From positions 1 to 64,000 of the forward strand of contig ONYZ01000015.1 of the NCBI GenBank assembly GCA_900322175.1: 64,000 bases of DNA, given 5' to 3'. The stretch is from an uncultured Prevotella sp. Lineage in GTDB: Bacteria > Bacteroidota > Bacteroidia > Bacteroidales > Bacteroidaceae. Of this stretch, positions 29,683 to 38,913 are shown piece after piece. Made by a program: the position numbers and the translations under genes. Position 1 is the stretch's first letter. Each line of letters opens with the position of its first letter. The notes below the pieces were generated by a model that had not been told where the DNA came from, did not search any database, and saw only the letters and a list, made by a program, of their open reading frames with translations.

Positions 29683-31269
29683 ATGACAGCAAAACAAGTT
29701 ATTGAGGCCGGAAAGGCCATTTTGGGAATCGAATTCGGTTCTACAAGAATCAAGGCAGTACTCATCGACGAGGACAACAAGCCCATAGCACAGGGCTCAC
29801 ATGAGTGGGAAAACCAGTTGGTAGATGGTCTGTGGACTTACTCTACCGAGGCTGTATGGTATGGTCTGCAGGACTGCTATGCAGAACTCCGCAAGGATGT
29901 TCAGAAGCTGTATGACTGCGAGATTGAATCTCTGGCAGCCATCGGATTCAGTGCTATGATGCACGGCTATATGGCATTCAACGAGAAGCAGGAGATTTTG
30001 GTTCCATTCCGCACATGGCGTAACACCAATACAGGTAAGGCAGCTGCCGAGCTCTCAGAACTCTTCAACTATAACATCCCCCTGCGTTGGAGCATCAGCC
30101 ATCTGTATCAGTGCATACTCGACAACGAGGAGCATGTAAACGACATCAAGTACCTCACCACCTTGGCAGGTTACGTTCACTGGCAGGTAACTGGTCAGTT
30201 CGTTCTGGGTGTTGGCGATGCATCGGGTATGATTCCAGTTGACCCCAAGACCAAGACTTACGATGCCACAATGGTTAAGAAGTTCGACGAGCTCATCGCT
30301 CCAAAGGGATTCTCTTGGAAACTGCTCGATATTCTGCCAAAGAGTCTGAACGCAGGCGAGAATGCTGGTTTCCTCACCCCCGAGGGTGCTAAGAAGCTCG
30401 ACGTAAGCGGACACCTGAAGGCAGGCATCCCCGTATGTCCTCCTGAGGGCGACGCAGGTACAGGTATGGTTGCCACCAACGCCGTTAAGCAGCGCACAGG
30501 AAACGTATCAGCCGGAACATCTTCGTTCTCAATGATAGTACTGGAGAAGGAACTGAGCAAACCTTACGAGATGATCGATATGGTTACTACACCTGACGGT
30601 TCACTAGTAGCTATGGTTCACTGTAACAACTGCACTAGCGATATCAACGCTTGGGTAGGTCTCTTCAAGGAGTATCAGCAGCTGCTAGGTGTGCCTGTAG
30701 ATATGAACGAGGTCTACGGCAAACTGTTCAACGAGGCTCTGAAAGGTGATACCGACTGCGGCGGTCTGATGGCTTACAACTATGTATCAGGCGAGCCTGT
30801 TACTGGTCTGGCCGAGGGGCGTCCTATGTTCGTACGCTCTGCTGGCGATAAGTTCAACCTGGCCAACTTTATGCGTGCCCATCTGTATGGTGCTATCGGC
30901 GTACTGAAGATTGGTAACGACATCCTGCTGAAGGAAGAAAAGATTAAGGTTGACCGAATAACCGGTCATGGTGGCTACTTCAAGACAGCAGGTGTAGGTC
31001 AGCGCATGCTGGCTGCTGCCCTCAACTCTCCAATCTCTGTAATGGAGACTGCAGGCGAAGGTGGTGCATGGGGTATCGCTCTGCTGGCAGGCTACCTTAT
31101 TAATAATAATGGAAAGAATCTGGCCGACTATCTGGAGGACGTAGTATTCGCTGGCAACACTGGCGTATCTATCGCTCCTACAGCCGAGGATGTGGTTGGT
31201 TTCGAGAAGTATATCGAGAACTACAAGCGCTGTCTCCCAATCGAGCAGGCAGCTGTAGATAATAAATAA
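29683..31269 (+). CDS. araB: FGGY-family carbohydrate kinase, probable L-ribulokinase
   Basis: The 528-residue FGGY kinase has GIEFGSTRIKAVLID at residues 15-29 (phosphate 1 motif), GFSAMMHGYMAFN, the catalytic-base region GVGDASGMIPVD (about residue 185), and RITGHGGYFKTAGVGQRMLAAAL (about 425), typical of the C-terminal ATP site. It probably makes L-ribulose 5-phosphate, the missing step between AraA and AraD. The sequence belongs to the Bacteroides-type kinase of arabinose loci rather than the E. coli AraB type, so the specificity rests on context. Confidence 0.88.
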   Translation: MTAKQVIEAGKAILGIEFGSTRIKAVLIDEDNKPIAQGSHEWENQLVDGLWTYSTEAVWYGLQDCYAELRKDVQKLYDCEIESLAAIGFSAMMHGYMAFNEKQEILVPFRTWRNTNTGKAAAELSELFNYNIPLRWSISHLYQCILDNEEHVNDIKYLTTLAGYVHWQVTGQFVLGVGDASGMIPVDPKTKTYDATMVKKFDELIAPKGFSWKLLDILPKSLNAGENAGFLTPEGAKKLDVSGHLKAGIPVCPPEGDAGTGMVATNAVKQRTGNVSAGTSSFSMIVLEKELSKPYEMIDMVTTPDGSLVAMVHCNNCTSDINAWVGLFKEYQQLLGVPVDMNEVYGKLFNEALKGDTDCGGLMAYNYVSGEPVTGLAEGRPMFVRSAGDKFNLANFMRAHLYGAIGVLKIGNDILLKEEKIKVDRITGHGGYFKTAGVGQRMLAAALNSPISVMETAGEGGAWGIALLAGYLINNNGKNLADYLEDVVFAGNTGVSIAPTAEDVVGFEKYIENYKRCLPIEQAAVDNK

Positions 31270-32864
31270 TGTATATGAAGAAAGTATTCATAGCAACTAT
31301 CGCAGCAGCATTTGCCATCACGGCAAATGCCGCTGACAACGTGAAAGCTACAGTTCATGCCAACAAGGCTGGAGCCAAGATCAACAAGGAAATTTACGGT
31401 CAGTTCTCTGAGCACCTGGGAACATGTATCTACGGTGGTCTATGGGTTGGCGAAGATTCACAGATTCCCAACATCAACGGCTATCGCAAGGATGTGTTCG
31501 AGGCACTCAAAGCCCTGAAGATTCCAGTACTGCGTTGGCCAGGCGGATGCTTTGCTGATGACTATCACTGGATGGACGGTATCGGTCCTAAGTCACAGCG
31601 CCCATCACTCCGCAACAACAACTGGGGTGGTACTATCGAGGACAACTCATTCGGTACACACGAGTTTCTGAATCTCTGCGAGATGCTGGACTGCGAGCCA
31701 TACATCAGCGGGAACGTAGGTTCGGGTACTGTTAAGGAGATGGCCCAGTGGGTAGAATATATGACCAGCGACGGTGATACACCGATGGCTCGTCTGCGCC
31801 GCCAGAATGGCCGCGACAAGGCTTGGAAAGTTAAGTACTTCGGTATCGGTAACGAGGCCTGGGGCTGCGGCGGCAACATGACACCACAGTACTACTCTGA
31901 CGAGTTCCGCAAGTTCAACACCTATCTGCGCGATCAGGGCGACAACCATCTGTATCGCATTGCCTCTGGTGCCAGTGACTACGACTACGACTGGACCAAG
32001 GTATGCATGGATAAGATTGGCAACCGCATGCAGGGCATCTCTCTGCACTATTACACCTGTACAGGATGGAACGGACCTAAGGGTTCTGCCACCAAGTTTG
32101 ATACCGACCAGTACTACTGGGCTCTGGGCAAGTGCCTTGAGATAGAAGAGGTAATTAAGAAGCACAAGGATATCATGGACAAGAAGGATCCTAAGGGTAA
32201 GATTGGCCTGCTAGTAGATGAATGGGGTACATGGTGGGACGAGGAGCCTGGTACTATCTCTGGTCATCTATATCAGCAGAATGCTCTGCGCGATGCTTTC
32301 GTAGCAGCCCTGAGTCTGAACGTATTCCACAAGTACACCGACCGTGTAAAGATGGCTAACATCGCTCAGGTGGTCAACGTACTGCAGTCAATGATTCTGA
32401 CCGACCAGGAGGGAACAGGCCACATGGTACTCACACCAACCTACTGGGTATTCCAGATGTACACTCCATTCCAGGAGGCTACCTATCTGCCAGTTGACCT
32501 TGAGAGCGAGACTATCCAGTGCAGCACAGAGTACTTCAAGGAGAAGCAGAAAACTGCCGACAACACAACACGCCCTTGCCCATTGCTGTCTGCATCAGCA
32601 GCAAAGACTACCGATGGTGGCATTGTTTTGGCTCTTACCAACGTAAGTCTGGATAAGTCTCAGACTATTGATTTCAACATTGAAGGCTACAATGCCAAGA
32701 CTGTCAGCGGTCGTATTCTTACAGCTAAGAATGTTGCCGACTTCAACAACTTCACTCATCCTGACGTAGTTGCTCCTAAGGAGTACAAGGACGCAAAAAT
32801 TAAGAAGAACGTCCTGACGGTTAAGATACCAGCAAAGTCGATAATAGTCCTCAACATCAAATAA
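31269..32864 (+). CDS. Secreted alpha-L-arabinofuranosidase (GH51)
   Basis: The 531-residue protein has a signal peptide (MKKVFIATIAAAFAITANAA). The start is the ATG overlapping the araB stop by one base, or the ATG two codons later. GH51 motifs are intact: QFSEHLGTCIYGGLWVGE, LRWPGGCFADDYHW, the acid/base Glu in GNEAWGCGG (E196) and the nucleophile Glu in VDEWGTWW (E318). It releases arabinose from arabinan or arabinoxylan, probably in the periplasm, and feeds the transporter and catabolic genes upstream. A terminator follows immediately. Confidence 0.95.
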   Translation: MYMKKVFIATIAAAFAITANAADNVKATVHANKAGAKINKEIYGQFSEHLGTCIYGGLWVGEDSQIPNINGYRKDVFEALKALKIPVLRWPGGCFADDYHWMDGIGPKSQRPSLRNNNWGGTIEDNSFGTHEFLNLCEMLDCEPYISGNVGSGTVKEMAQWVEYMTSDGDTPMARLRRQNGRDKAWKVKYFGIGNEAWGCGGNMTPQYYSDEFRKFNTYLRDQGDNHLYRIASGASDYDYDWTKVCMDKIGNRMQGISLHYYTCTGWNGPKGSATKFDTDQYYWALGKCLEIEEVIKKHKDIMDKKDPKGKIGLLVDEWGTWWDEEPGTISGHLYQQNALRDAFVAALSLNVFHKYTDRVKMANIAQVVNVLQSMILTDQEGTGHMVLTPTYWVFQMYTPFQEATYLPVDLESETIQCSTEYFKEKQKTADNTTRPCPLLSASAAKTTDGGIVLALTNVSLDKSQTIDFNIEGYNAKTVSGRILTAKNVADFNNFTHPDVVAPKEYKDAKIKKNVLTVKIPAKSIIVLNIK

Positions 32865-32870
32865 TAAAAA

Positions 32871-32900
32871 GTCCTCGCCAACGCTGGCGGGGATTTTTTA
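32871..32900 (+). terminator. Rho-independent terminator of the arabinose locus
   Basis: The stem TCCTCGCC/GGCGGGGA with loop AACGCT is followed by TTTTTTA. It overlaps the 3' end of the convergent CDF gene by a few bases. Confidence 0.85.
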
Positions 32901-33779
32901 TTTTGGTTCTACGTGTACTGCGATATGGGTTTCAGGACCGTAGTGTTGTCGCAGCACATCTTCCACTTCCGAAGCTTTGTCGTGTGCCTCGCATAATGTA
33001 ATGTTTCCATCCATCAGTATGTGCAACTCTATCGCATAGTGGTTGCCTAGTCGGCGTGTGCGCAAATCGTGTGGATTGTCCACTCCTGGCACCGATGCAA
33101 CCAACTGTAGAATCTCATCCTCTACCGCATCAGGCAGTGACTGTTCCATCAGATCTCCAATACCGTTTCTCAACAAATCCACCGACACCTTTATGATAAA
33201 CATACCAACAATGATTGATGCCACAGGGTCGAGCACAGTCCAACGCTGTCCCAAGAATATTGCTCCACCGATACCGATGGCCGTACCTATCGATGACAGG
33301 GCATCGCTACGATGATGCCATGCATTGGCCTCAACTGCCTGTGATTTTAGCTTGCGTGCCTTAATCATTGAATAATGATACACAGCCTCCTTTAACACTA
33401 TCGACAGTAGTGCTGCCCATAGAGCTAATAGGCCTGGAGCATTAAGTTGCTCGCCCTGTGCCCAAGCAATAATCTTATTCAGTCCACTGTAAACGATACC
33501 CACGGCAACTATCAGCAGGGCAACACCGATAATGGTCATTGCCAGTGTTTCATACTTGGCGTGACCATAGTCGTGCGACTTATCCTTGGGTTTACCACTG
33601 ATGTGTACAAACACCAGCACTATGATGTCAGTCACAAAGTCTGACAGCGAGTGCACAGCATCGGCTACCATAGCAGCACTGTGCCCCACTATACCGGCCA
33701 CAAACTTAAAGAGTAGCAGTATCACATTTACTGCTCCTCCCACCATCGTAACCCTGTATATCTCCTTATTTCTTTCCAT
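32898..33779 (-). CDS. Cation diffusion facilitator metal transporter
   Basis: The start is the ATG at 33779, which follows a GTG. The 293-residue protein has about six membrane helices. The CDF metal site is visible: VADAVHSLSDFVTD in helix II, and ANAWHHRSDALSS in helix V with the HxxxD pair. SHDYGHAKYETLAMT is the family signature. A cytoplasmic C-terminal dimer domain follows (about 210-293; HDLRTRRLGNHYAIELHI). It exports a divalent metal, zinc, iron or manganese, against protons. The metal cannot be named from sequence. It lies apart from its neighbours and no regulator is adjacent. Confidence 0.92.
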   Translation of the reverse strand: MERNKEIYRVTMVGGAVNVILLLFKFVAGIVGHSAAMVADAVHSLSDFVTDIIVLVFVHISGKPKDKSHDYGHAKYETLAMTIIGVALLIVAVGIVYSGLNKIIAWAQGEQLNAPGLLALWAALLSIVLKEAVYHYSMIKARKLKSQAVEANAWHHRSDALSSIGTAIGIGGAIFLGQRWTVLDPVASIIVGMFIIKVSVDLLRNGIGDLMEQSLPDAVEDEILQLVASVPGVDNPHDLRTRRLGNHYAIELHILMDGNITLCEAHDKASEVEDVLRQHYGPETHIAVHVEPK

Positions 33780-33811
33780 CACGTTGCAGTTACATTACTG
33801 ATATATAACAA

Positions 33812-33840
33812 TCCCCGCCCCAAGGATTAAGGGACGGGGA
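33812..33840 (-). terminator. Probable terminator after secG
   Basis: The stem TCCCCGTCCC/GGGGCGGGGA on the minus strand is GC-rich but followed by only a weak U tract. It lies between secG and the CDF gene. Confidence 0.5.
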
Positions 33841-33872
33841 ATTATTATTTCCTTTCAGGCCGGAAGCATGTA

Positions 33873-34250
33873 TTACTTCTTCTCTGCAGGCGCTGCAGGA
33901 GTCTCTGCAACTGGAGTTGTGGCTGGAGCAGCCGCATCTTTCTGCTGACTGGCACCGAAGCCAGGCAAATTGTTAGGATTAGTAGCTGGAGCCTGATAGT
34001 TCTCCATTACAGAACTCTCGTTACCAGCCTGTGGAGCTACATAAGCGCAGCATACGCTAACCAATACCATGAAACCAGCGAGGAACCAAGTGGCCTTCTC
34101 GATGAAGTCGGTAGTCTTGCGAACACCGCCAATCTGGTTATAACCTGAGAACTGAGAAGCCAGACCGCCTCCCTTTGACTCCTGGATAAGCACAATGCCA
34201 ATCATAAGCAGTGCTGCAATCACGATAAGAATTACAAATAAGATGTACAT
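33873..34250 (-). CDS. secG: Preprotein translocase subunit SecG
   Basis: The 125-residue protein has two membrane helices (residues 3-22 and about 55-75). Between them is VLIQESKGGGLASQFSG, the SecG hallmark. The C-terminal tail is rich in A, P and T, which is usual in Bacteroidetes SecG. It assists SecYE and SecA in protein export. It is the last gene of a four-gene minus-strand operon and starts 4 bp after its neighbour. Confidence 0.94.
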   Translation of the reverse strand: MYILFVILIVIAALLMIGIVLIQESKGGGLASQFSGYNQIGGVRKTTDFIEKATWFLAGFMVLVSVCCAYVAPQAGNESSVMENYQAPATNPNNLPGFGASQQKDAAAPATTPVAETPAAPAEKK

Positions 34251-34254
34251 TTTT

Positions 34255-35022
34255 TTATTTATTTTTTTTGTTACTATTTACTATTAATTTCTCTAAGAAA
34301 CGTATCTGATCTGCAAAGTAAGCATTTTTTTTCGGATTATCCAAACTTAAACGCCTAATAATTTCTAATGCCTTCGAATATCTGCCCTGTTTTATATAAA
34401 TTCGTGCCAAAGTTTCGGTAAAATACTCATTTCCAACCTCATTTTCAATATTTTCAGGTTCAGGTTGGGGTTCAGGACGATACTCGGGAGTATCGTTCAA
34501 CTGGAATTTACCTTTGTCATCATTTATGAACGAATCAATAAGATCTTGTCCGAACATTTTCGGCATCTCGCCGGGCATCTCCTGACCTCCATCCGGTTCC
34601 ACCTCAAGCAGGTACGACACATAGTCTACAGCAGCATCGGCTGGCGTAGGTTTGCGCTTGGCTTTCTGCGCATCCGGCTTTGAGTCTTCGGGTATCTGAT
34701 CAAGAAAATTGTCGATAAGTGCAGTGGTGCGATCAGATGCCGACTCAGTTTTTGGCGCAGGCTTAGCCACCTTGACAATTGTGCGATACTCGTAGTGTTT
34801 GCCTTCGATCATATTGAACAGCACCCGGCGATCGGTGATATATGCCGAAGCGCGACGCAGTTCTTCGTCGAATGTGGCATCGTGCAGCAGATACAGATTC
34901 TGCAGCATCAGTAGTCGGGCTGTCTGGAAATAGGGGTACAAAGCCAACAGCGAACGCAACTCGTAGAGCGTGTCGCGATCCATCCTTTCAGGATGCTGTA
35001 TCAGTTCCGTTATTCTCTCCAT
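34255..35022 (-). CDS. TPR-like protein of the lptE-secG operon, function unknown
   Basis: The 255-residue protein has no signal peptide or membrane segment. The N-terminal part (residues 1-75) is helical, with DTLYELRSLLALYPYFQTAR. A charged, proline-rich middle (about 85-190) follows, then a TPR-like helix pair near the C-terminus (ETLARIYIKQGRYSKALEIIRRL, about 205-228). It occurs between an LptE-like gene and secG with very short gaps, an arrangement I believe is common in Bacteroidales. An envelope-assembly scaffold role is a guess. Confidence 0.8.
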   Translation of the reverse strand: MERITELIQHPERMDRDTLYELRSLLALYPYFQTARLLMLQNLYLLHDATFDEELRRASAYITDRRVLFNMIEGKHYEYRTIVKVAKPAPKTESASDRTTALIDNFLDQIPEDSKPDAQKAKRKPTPADAAVDYVSYLLEVEPDGGQEMPGEMPKMFGQDLIDSFINDDKGKFQLNDTPEYRPEPQPEPENIENEVGNEYFTETLARIYIKQGRYSKALEIIRRLSLDNPKKNAYFADQIRFLEKLIVNSNKKNK

Positions 35023-35029
35023 AAATGGT

Positions 35030-35551
35030 TTACCAGTTGGCTACGGCTTTGTTGAATATCTGATCGCAGAGGTCCTTCACCATCTGTGTCACGAGTTCTT
35101 CCTGAACGCTGTTAAGCGACTGGGTAGTATCGTAACTCTGTGATGCAGAAAACTGCTGCTCAAAATCTTGTTCGTGTCTCTTATTATTAGTGAATCTTAC
35201 GTTTACTGTCATCGTAAGCTCAGTCATGGCCGAATATCCCTCGGCACTTACGCTTTTGTTGCGTTGTTCGTAGCGTACTATCTCACCCTCAAGTTTCAAG
35301 TCGCCATTACGCTTCACCTGCTCCAGTTTGGTATGATTTGCAAACTGGTCCTTAAGCTGATTGTTGAACATTGGCCCCATCGGACCCCATACATAGCTAC
35401 TACGGATGGGGAATTCGGCTATCTGTATGGTCTTGGTCTCATCATAGTTGATGCTGGCGCCATTGAATGAATAGCTTACCTTACATCCACTGATTGTGAC
35501 CATCACGACTGATACCAGCGCAAAACGTATATATTTACTGATCCAAGCCAT
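35030..35551 (-). CDS. LptE-like LPS-assembly lipoprotein
   Basis: The 173-residue protein has a lipobox at VTISGC (Cys23). The mature part begins KVSYSFNGASINYDETKTIQI and matches the Bacteroidetes LptE family in layout, with alternating strands and two C-terminal helices (VQEELVTQMVKDLCDQIFNKA). LptE plugs the LptD barrel and helps place LPS in the outer membrane. Its start overlaps the end of the sigma-54 activator gene by 17 bp, so expression is coupled to it. Confidence 0.82.
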   Translation of the reverse strand: MAWISKYIRFALVSVVMVTISGCKVSYSFNGASINYDETKTIQIAEFPIRSSYVWGPMGPMFNNQLKDQFANHTKLEQVKRNGDLKLEGEIVRYEQRNKSVSAEGYSAMTELTMTVNVRFTNNKRHEQDFEQQFSASQSYDTTQSLNSVQEELVTQMVKDLCDQIFNKAVANW

Positions 35552-36782
35552 ACTGTTTCAATCTGCGATAAAGGGTTCTGTCACTTATACCCAACTCCTG
35601 GGCAGCTTTCTTGCGATTGCCATGATTGCGCTCAAGTGCCTTCTCCAGCATCTGCTTGCCCATGTCGTTAAGATTCAGACTCTCAAGTTCCTGCGCGGGC
35701 TCAATATATTCCTCGGCGATAGCATCTTCGACAGATGACAGTGGAGAGTGGACAGTTGAGGGTTGAGAAGGAACTGTTGGCAATTGAGAAGGGACAGGCA
35801 GGGGTTCAACTGTGGCAGGCTTTGCACTCTGTACATCGTCAAGCTGCTTCTTAAGTTCACTCATCTCGCGGCGCATATCGTTCACATTGCCACGAAGCTC
35901 GAACAATATCTTATATAGTATCTCGCGCTCGTTCTCAAAACTATGGTCGCCACTACCCTCACGATGGATGGTAGCAAGCTGCGTTGACTCCTGATCCTGA
36001 GGAATAAACTGGCTAAGTACCTGAGCTGTGATGTTACGTTCGGGCGATAGCACACTTATCTGCTCGGTGATGTTCTTAAGCTGTCGCACGTTGCCAGGCC
36101 ACTTGTAGTGCAGTAATAGCTGCTTGGCGCCTTCGTCCAGCACCACGCGGTCCATCTTGTATTTCTCAGCCATCTGCAGTGCAAACAGGCGGAACAGCAG
36201 TATTATATCCTCGCCACGCTCGCGCAGAGGTGGCATCTGGATAGGGATAGAGTTCAGACGATAGTACAGATCCTCGCGGAATCGGCCCTCGCTGATAGCC
36301 TTACGTATATTCACGTTTGTTGCGGCAACTATGCGTACATCGGTCTTGCGAATCTCGGTGCCTCCCACTGGAATGTACTCACCCGTCTCAAGCACACGCA
36401 ACAGTCTGGCCTGGGTGGCCAGTGGTAGTTCGCCCACTTCGTCTAGGAATAGCGTGCCCTTATTGGCCACACCGAAGTATCCTGGCGAATCGTTGATGGC
36501 TCCAGTATACGAACCCTTTACATGTCCGAACAACTCAGAGTCGATAGTTCCTTCGGGGATAGAACCGCAGTTGATCGCGAAGTACTTTTCGCGGCGGCGT
36601 GGCGAGTTGTCATGGATTACTCGTGGGATAATCTCCTTGCCCACCCCACTCTCGCCTACGATGAGCACACTCAAATCGGTCGGTGCAACCTGAAGGGCTA
36701 CGTCGAGCACGTGGTTCAAAGCATCGCAATTGCCTACGATGTTGTACCGTTGTTTGATGTTTTGAAGTTCAATTGTCTTCAT
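35535..36782 (-). CDS. Sigma-54-dependent transcriptional activator without N-terminal sensor domain
   Basis: The 415-residue protein begins almost directly with the AAA+ domain (about residues 10-250): VGESGVGKEIIPRVIHD (Walker A), GTLFLDEVGELP (Walker B), and the sigma-54-contact loop, which reads GSYTGA instead of GAFTGA. After a coiled coil (about 285-320) and a low-complexity linker, the C-terminal Fis-like helix-turn-helix reads NRKKAAQELGISDRTLYRRLKQYGL. No receiver, GAF or PAS domain precedes the AAA+ core, so activity must be set by expression or by a partner. It leads the operon with the LptE-like, TPR-like and SecG genes. A heptamer array encodes part of the linker. Confidence 0.92.
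   Translation of the reverse strand: MKTIELQNIKQRYNIVGNCDALNHVLDVALQVAPTDLSVLIVGESGVGKEIIPRVIHDNSPRRREKYFAINCGSIPEGTIDSELFGHVKGSYTGAINDSPGYFGVANKGTLFLDEVGELPLATQARLLRVLETGEYIPVGGTEIRKTDVRIVAATNVNIRKAISEGRFREDLYYRLNSIPIQMPPLRERGEDIILLFRLFALQMAEKYKMDRVVLDEGAKQLLLHYKWPGNVRQLKNITEQISVLSPERNITAQVLSQFIPQDQESTQLATIHREGSGDHSFENEREILYKILFELRGNVNDMRREMSELKKQLDDVQSAKPATVEPLPVPSQLPTVPSQPSTVHSPLSSVEDAIAEEYIEPAQELESLNLNDMGKQMLEKALERNHGNRKKAAQELGISDRTLYRRLKQYGLDQ
35734..35768. repeat. Heptamer array (5 units) inside the sigma-54 activator gene
   Basis: The units read GATGACA, GTGGAGA, GTGGACA, GTTGAGG, GTTGAGA. On the coding strand it encodes the S, T, V, P and H-rich linker between the coiled coil and the Fis-like domain. 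Degenerate copies continue to about 35789. Confidence 0.7.
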
Positions 36783-36790
36783 TGAGCTGA

Positions 36791-36798
36791 CAAAATTA
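36791..36798 (-). promoter_or_regulatory. -7 element of the sigma-54 activator operon
   Basis: TAATTTTG on the minus strand matches TAnnTTTG and ends 8 bp before the ATG. A TTG lies 22 bp further upstream, slightly more than the usual spacing. Confidence 0.45.
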
Positions 36799-36846
36799 CA
36801 TATTTTTTCTGAAACATCTGCAATTTTGACACAAATTTAACGGAAT

Positions 36847-37851
36847 TTACTTATCTTTCTTGTCAAACTTGATTAAAAGTAGGCCTATTGCGGTCCAAAC
36901 CAGTTCGCGTAGACGCACAAGCAGTGCTACAAAGATACCCGCATTGGCTGTCATGCTCAGTCCCTCGGTACTCATCAGGAATCCACCCTCGCGACCGCCC
37001 AACTGTAATGGCATAAAAAAAAGCATGTTGGCAAAAAGCGTGGTGAATGCGTATATTAATATACACTGCGGGATGGTTACTTCGGGCATTATCACAAGCA
37101 GTATAAAGTAAATCTCGAATGTAGAGGCCAGTCGGCACAACAACTCCAGTATCACCGCCGCCTTAAACGTGCGTGGATTCTGATTGTGCAGCGCTGCTAT
37201 CTGCTGATCTACCTCGGCCAGTTTTTCGCGATTGCGCTCGATAAACGGCTGTGCCCACTTCTTCACCATCGGAAAGTGGCTCAGTATCTTCATACCCGTC
37301 ATGGCTATACCACGCTTGTATCCTCGCAAAAAGAACCAAATAGCCACCAATGCCACACCTGCTATTATCGGCAGTAGCACGTAGGTAAGAGGGGTCATCT
37401 TCTGCGTAATAATATAAAGAGGTACGCTGAGGAGCCAGAACCAGAAGTGACTGTAGATGTGAGTCATCACATACAGTATCACCGACGATGATGCACGCTG
37501 GGCGCCTATTTTTGGCGCGAGCGACATGATGCGATACGGCTCGCCACCCATCAATCCTCCAGGCGTGGCGTAATTCAGTGCAAAGGCGGAAACAGTTATC
37601 TTGTACAGCCACCAGAATCGCACCTTACACTTGCGGCAAACCCCCATTTCGTTGCCGATGGTATTGATGATAAGATACCACGAAGCCGTGTTTATCATAT
37701 ACAGGAATGCCCATAGTACAAGCACTACCACAAACCAATAGCCTGCGTGTTGTATGCCCTGCCATGCCTGGCCGAAGTCTAGTTGCGATGCCATAATTAT
37801 CAGCACCACCAGTCCAAAAATAAAGAATCCGTTCTGATATTTCTTATTCAT
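36847..37851 (-). CDS. Flippase-like integral membrane protein (lysylphosphatidylglycerol synthase TM family)
   Basis: The 334-residue protein has about eight membrane helices. LNYATPGGLMGGEPYRIM is the typical motif of this family (the membrane part of MprF and relatives), and QLGGREGGF near the C-terminus is a second one. There is no soluble aminoacyl-transferase domain, so it is more likely a lipid or precursor translocator or scaffold than a synthase. It follows pdxA by 15 bp in the rlmN-pdxA operon. The substrate is unknown. Confidence 0.8.
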   Translation of the reverse strand: MNKKYQNGFFIFGLVVLIIMASQLDFGQAWQGIQHAGYWFVVVLVLWAFLYMINTASWYLIINTIGNEMGVCRKCKVRFWWLYKITVSAFALNYATPGGLMGGEPYRIMSLAPKIGAQRASSSVILYVMTHIYSHFWFWLLSVPLYIITQKMTPLTYVLLPIIAGVALVAIWFFLRGYKRGIAMTGMKILSHFPMVKKWAQPFIERNREKLAEVDQQIAALHNQNPRTFKAAVILELLCRLASTFEIYFILLVIMPEVTIPQCILIYAFTTLFANMLFFMPLQLGGREGGFLMSTEGLSMTANAGIFVALLVRLRELVWTAIGLLLIKFDKKDK

Positions 37852-37866
37852 CAGTTGTGTTGGAGA

Positions 37867-38901
37867 TTACTTGAATATATCCTTAGCTCTTGGCATGGTA
37901 AAGCGTGCCTTGTCGCCATCCTCGCGTTTCTCGTGATAAAGTTTTGGCAAAGGATTAGCCAGCGGCTCATCATACTCTATACGATGACGATAAATATCCA
38001 CAGCAGTGTATATAGCCTGGCGCAGCGATGTGGGATCAGCGATACCCTGACCAGCAATTTCAAAAGATGGTCCGTGGTCGGTGGTGGTGCAGATGGCCGT
38101 TATACCAGCCTTTAACTTCACACCAAACTCAGGGGCCAGTGCATTGAATGGAAGCATACCCTGATCGTCGTACATAGCCAGCACGCCATCAAACTCCTCG
38201 TGCATGTTGCCAGCAAAGAACTCCTCGGCATAATATGGTCCGAAGGCCTGAATATTCTGCTTTTCCAGTTCTTCTACCGCAGGAGCGATAATCTGCTCCT
38301 CTTCGGTACCAAACTGTGGATTGAGCGATAGCACAGCGATACGAGGATTGTTGACGCGGAAGTCGCGCTTCAAACTATTATAGAATATCTTTCCCTTATC
38401 AACTATTTTTTCTACACTGATAGATTGGGCCACCTCCTTGATGGGCAGACGGTTTGTTAGCAGACCTATGCGCACACGGTCACTAAGCATAATGGTGAGC
38501 GACTTATCCTCGCGATTTGGATTGGGGTTAGGCACCACTGGTCCCTGCACCAGCACATCGTAGAGATGTTTCATCATATCCTCCTTGGCGCGTGCCATTG
38601 CGGCCTTAGCTGCACGGTCGCTCTGCTCGGTAGGCTTACCAAACTCTACTGGCACATCCTCGGCAACTGCAGCCAACAGGTTTACTCTGCCGTCGCGAGC
38701 CTCCTCAGCATTTTTGATAACTGTAAACTGGGTTTCTATTCCCATCGCCTTACGATGGAATGTTGCTGTCTTTGATGAACCATATATAATAGGTGTACAC
38801 ATATCCAGCATCATGGGATCTTCGAATGCACGGAGTATTACCTCATATCCGATGCCATTTGTGTCGCCATGCGTGATAGCCACGCGAACTTTCTTATCCA
38901 T
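37867..38901 (-). CDS. pdxA: 4-hydroxythreonine-4-phosphate dehydrogenase
   Basis: The 344-residue protein begins KVRVAITHGDTNGIGYEVIL, the PdxA start (usually GDPAGIGPE, here modified). Other family features are MYDDQGMLPFNA, with the metal Asp, and TTDHGPSFEIAGQGIADPTSL, with the metal His. It oxidises 4-phosphohydroxy-L-threonine in pyridoxal phosphate synthesis. The altered first loop is common in Bacteroidetes. It starts 13 bp after rlmN. Confidence 0.92.
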   Translation of the reverse strand: MDKKVRVAITHGDTNGIGYEVILRAFEDPMMLDMCTPIIYGSSKTATFHRKAMGIETQFTVIKNAEEARDGRVNLLAAVAEDVPVEFGKPTEQSDRAAKAAMARAKEDMMKHLYDVLVQGPVVPNPNPNREDKSLTIMLSDRVRIGLLTNRLPIKEVAQSISVEKIVDKGKIFYNSLKRDFRVNNPRIAVLSLNPQFGTEEEQIIAPAVEELEKQNIQAFGPYYAEEFFAGNMHEEFDGVLAMYDDQGMLPFNALAPEFGVKLKAGITAICTTTDHGPSFEIAGQGIADPTSLRQAIYTAVDIYRHRIEYDEPLANPLPKLYHEKREDGDKARFTMPRAKDIFK

Positions 38902-38913
38902 AGATATATTATA

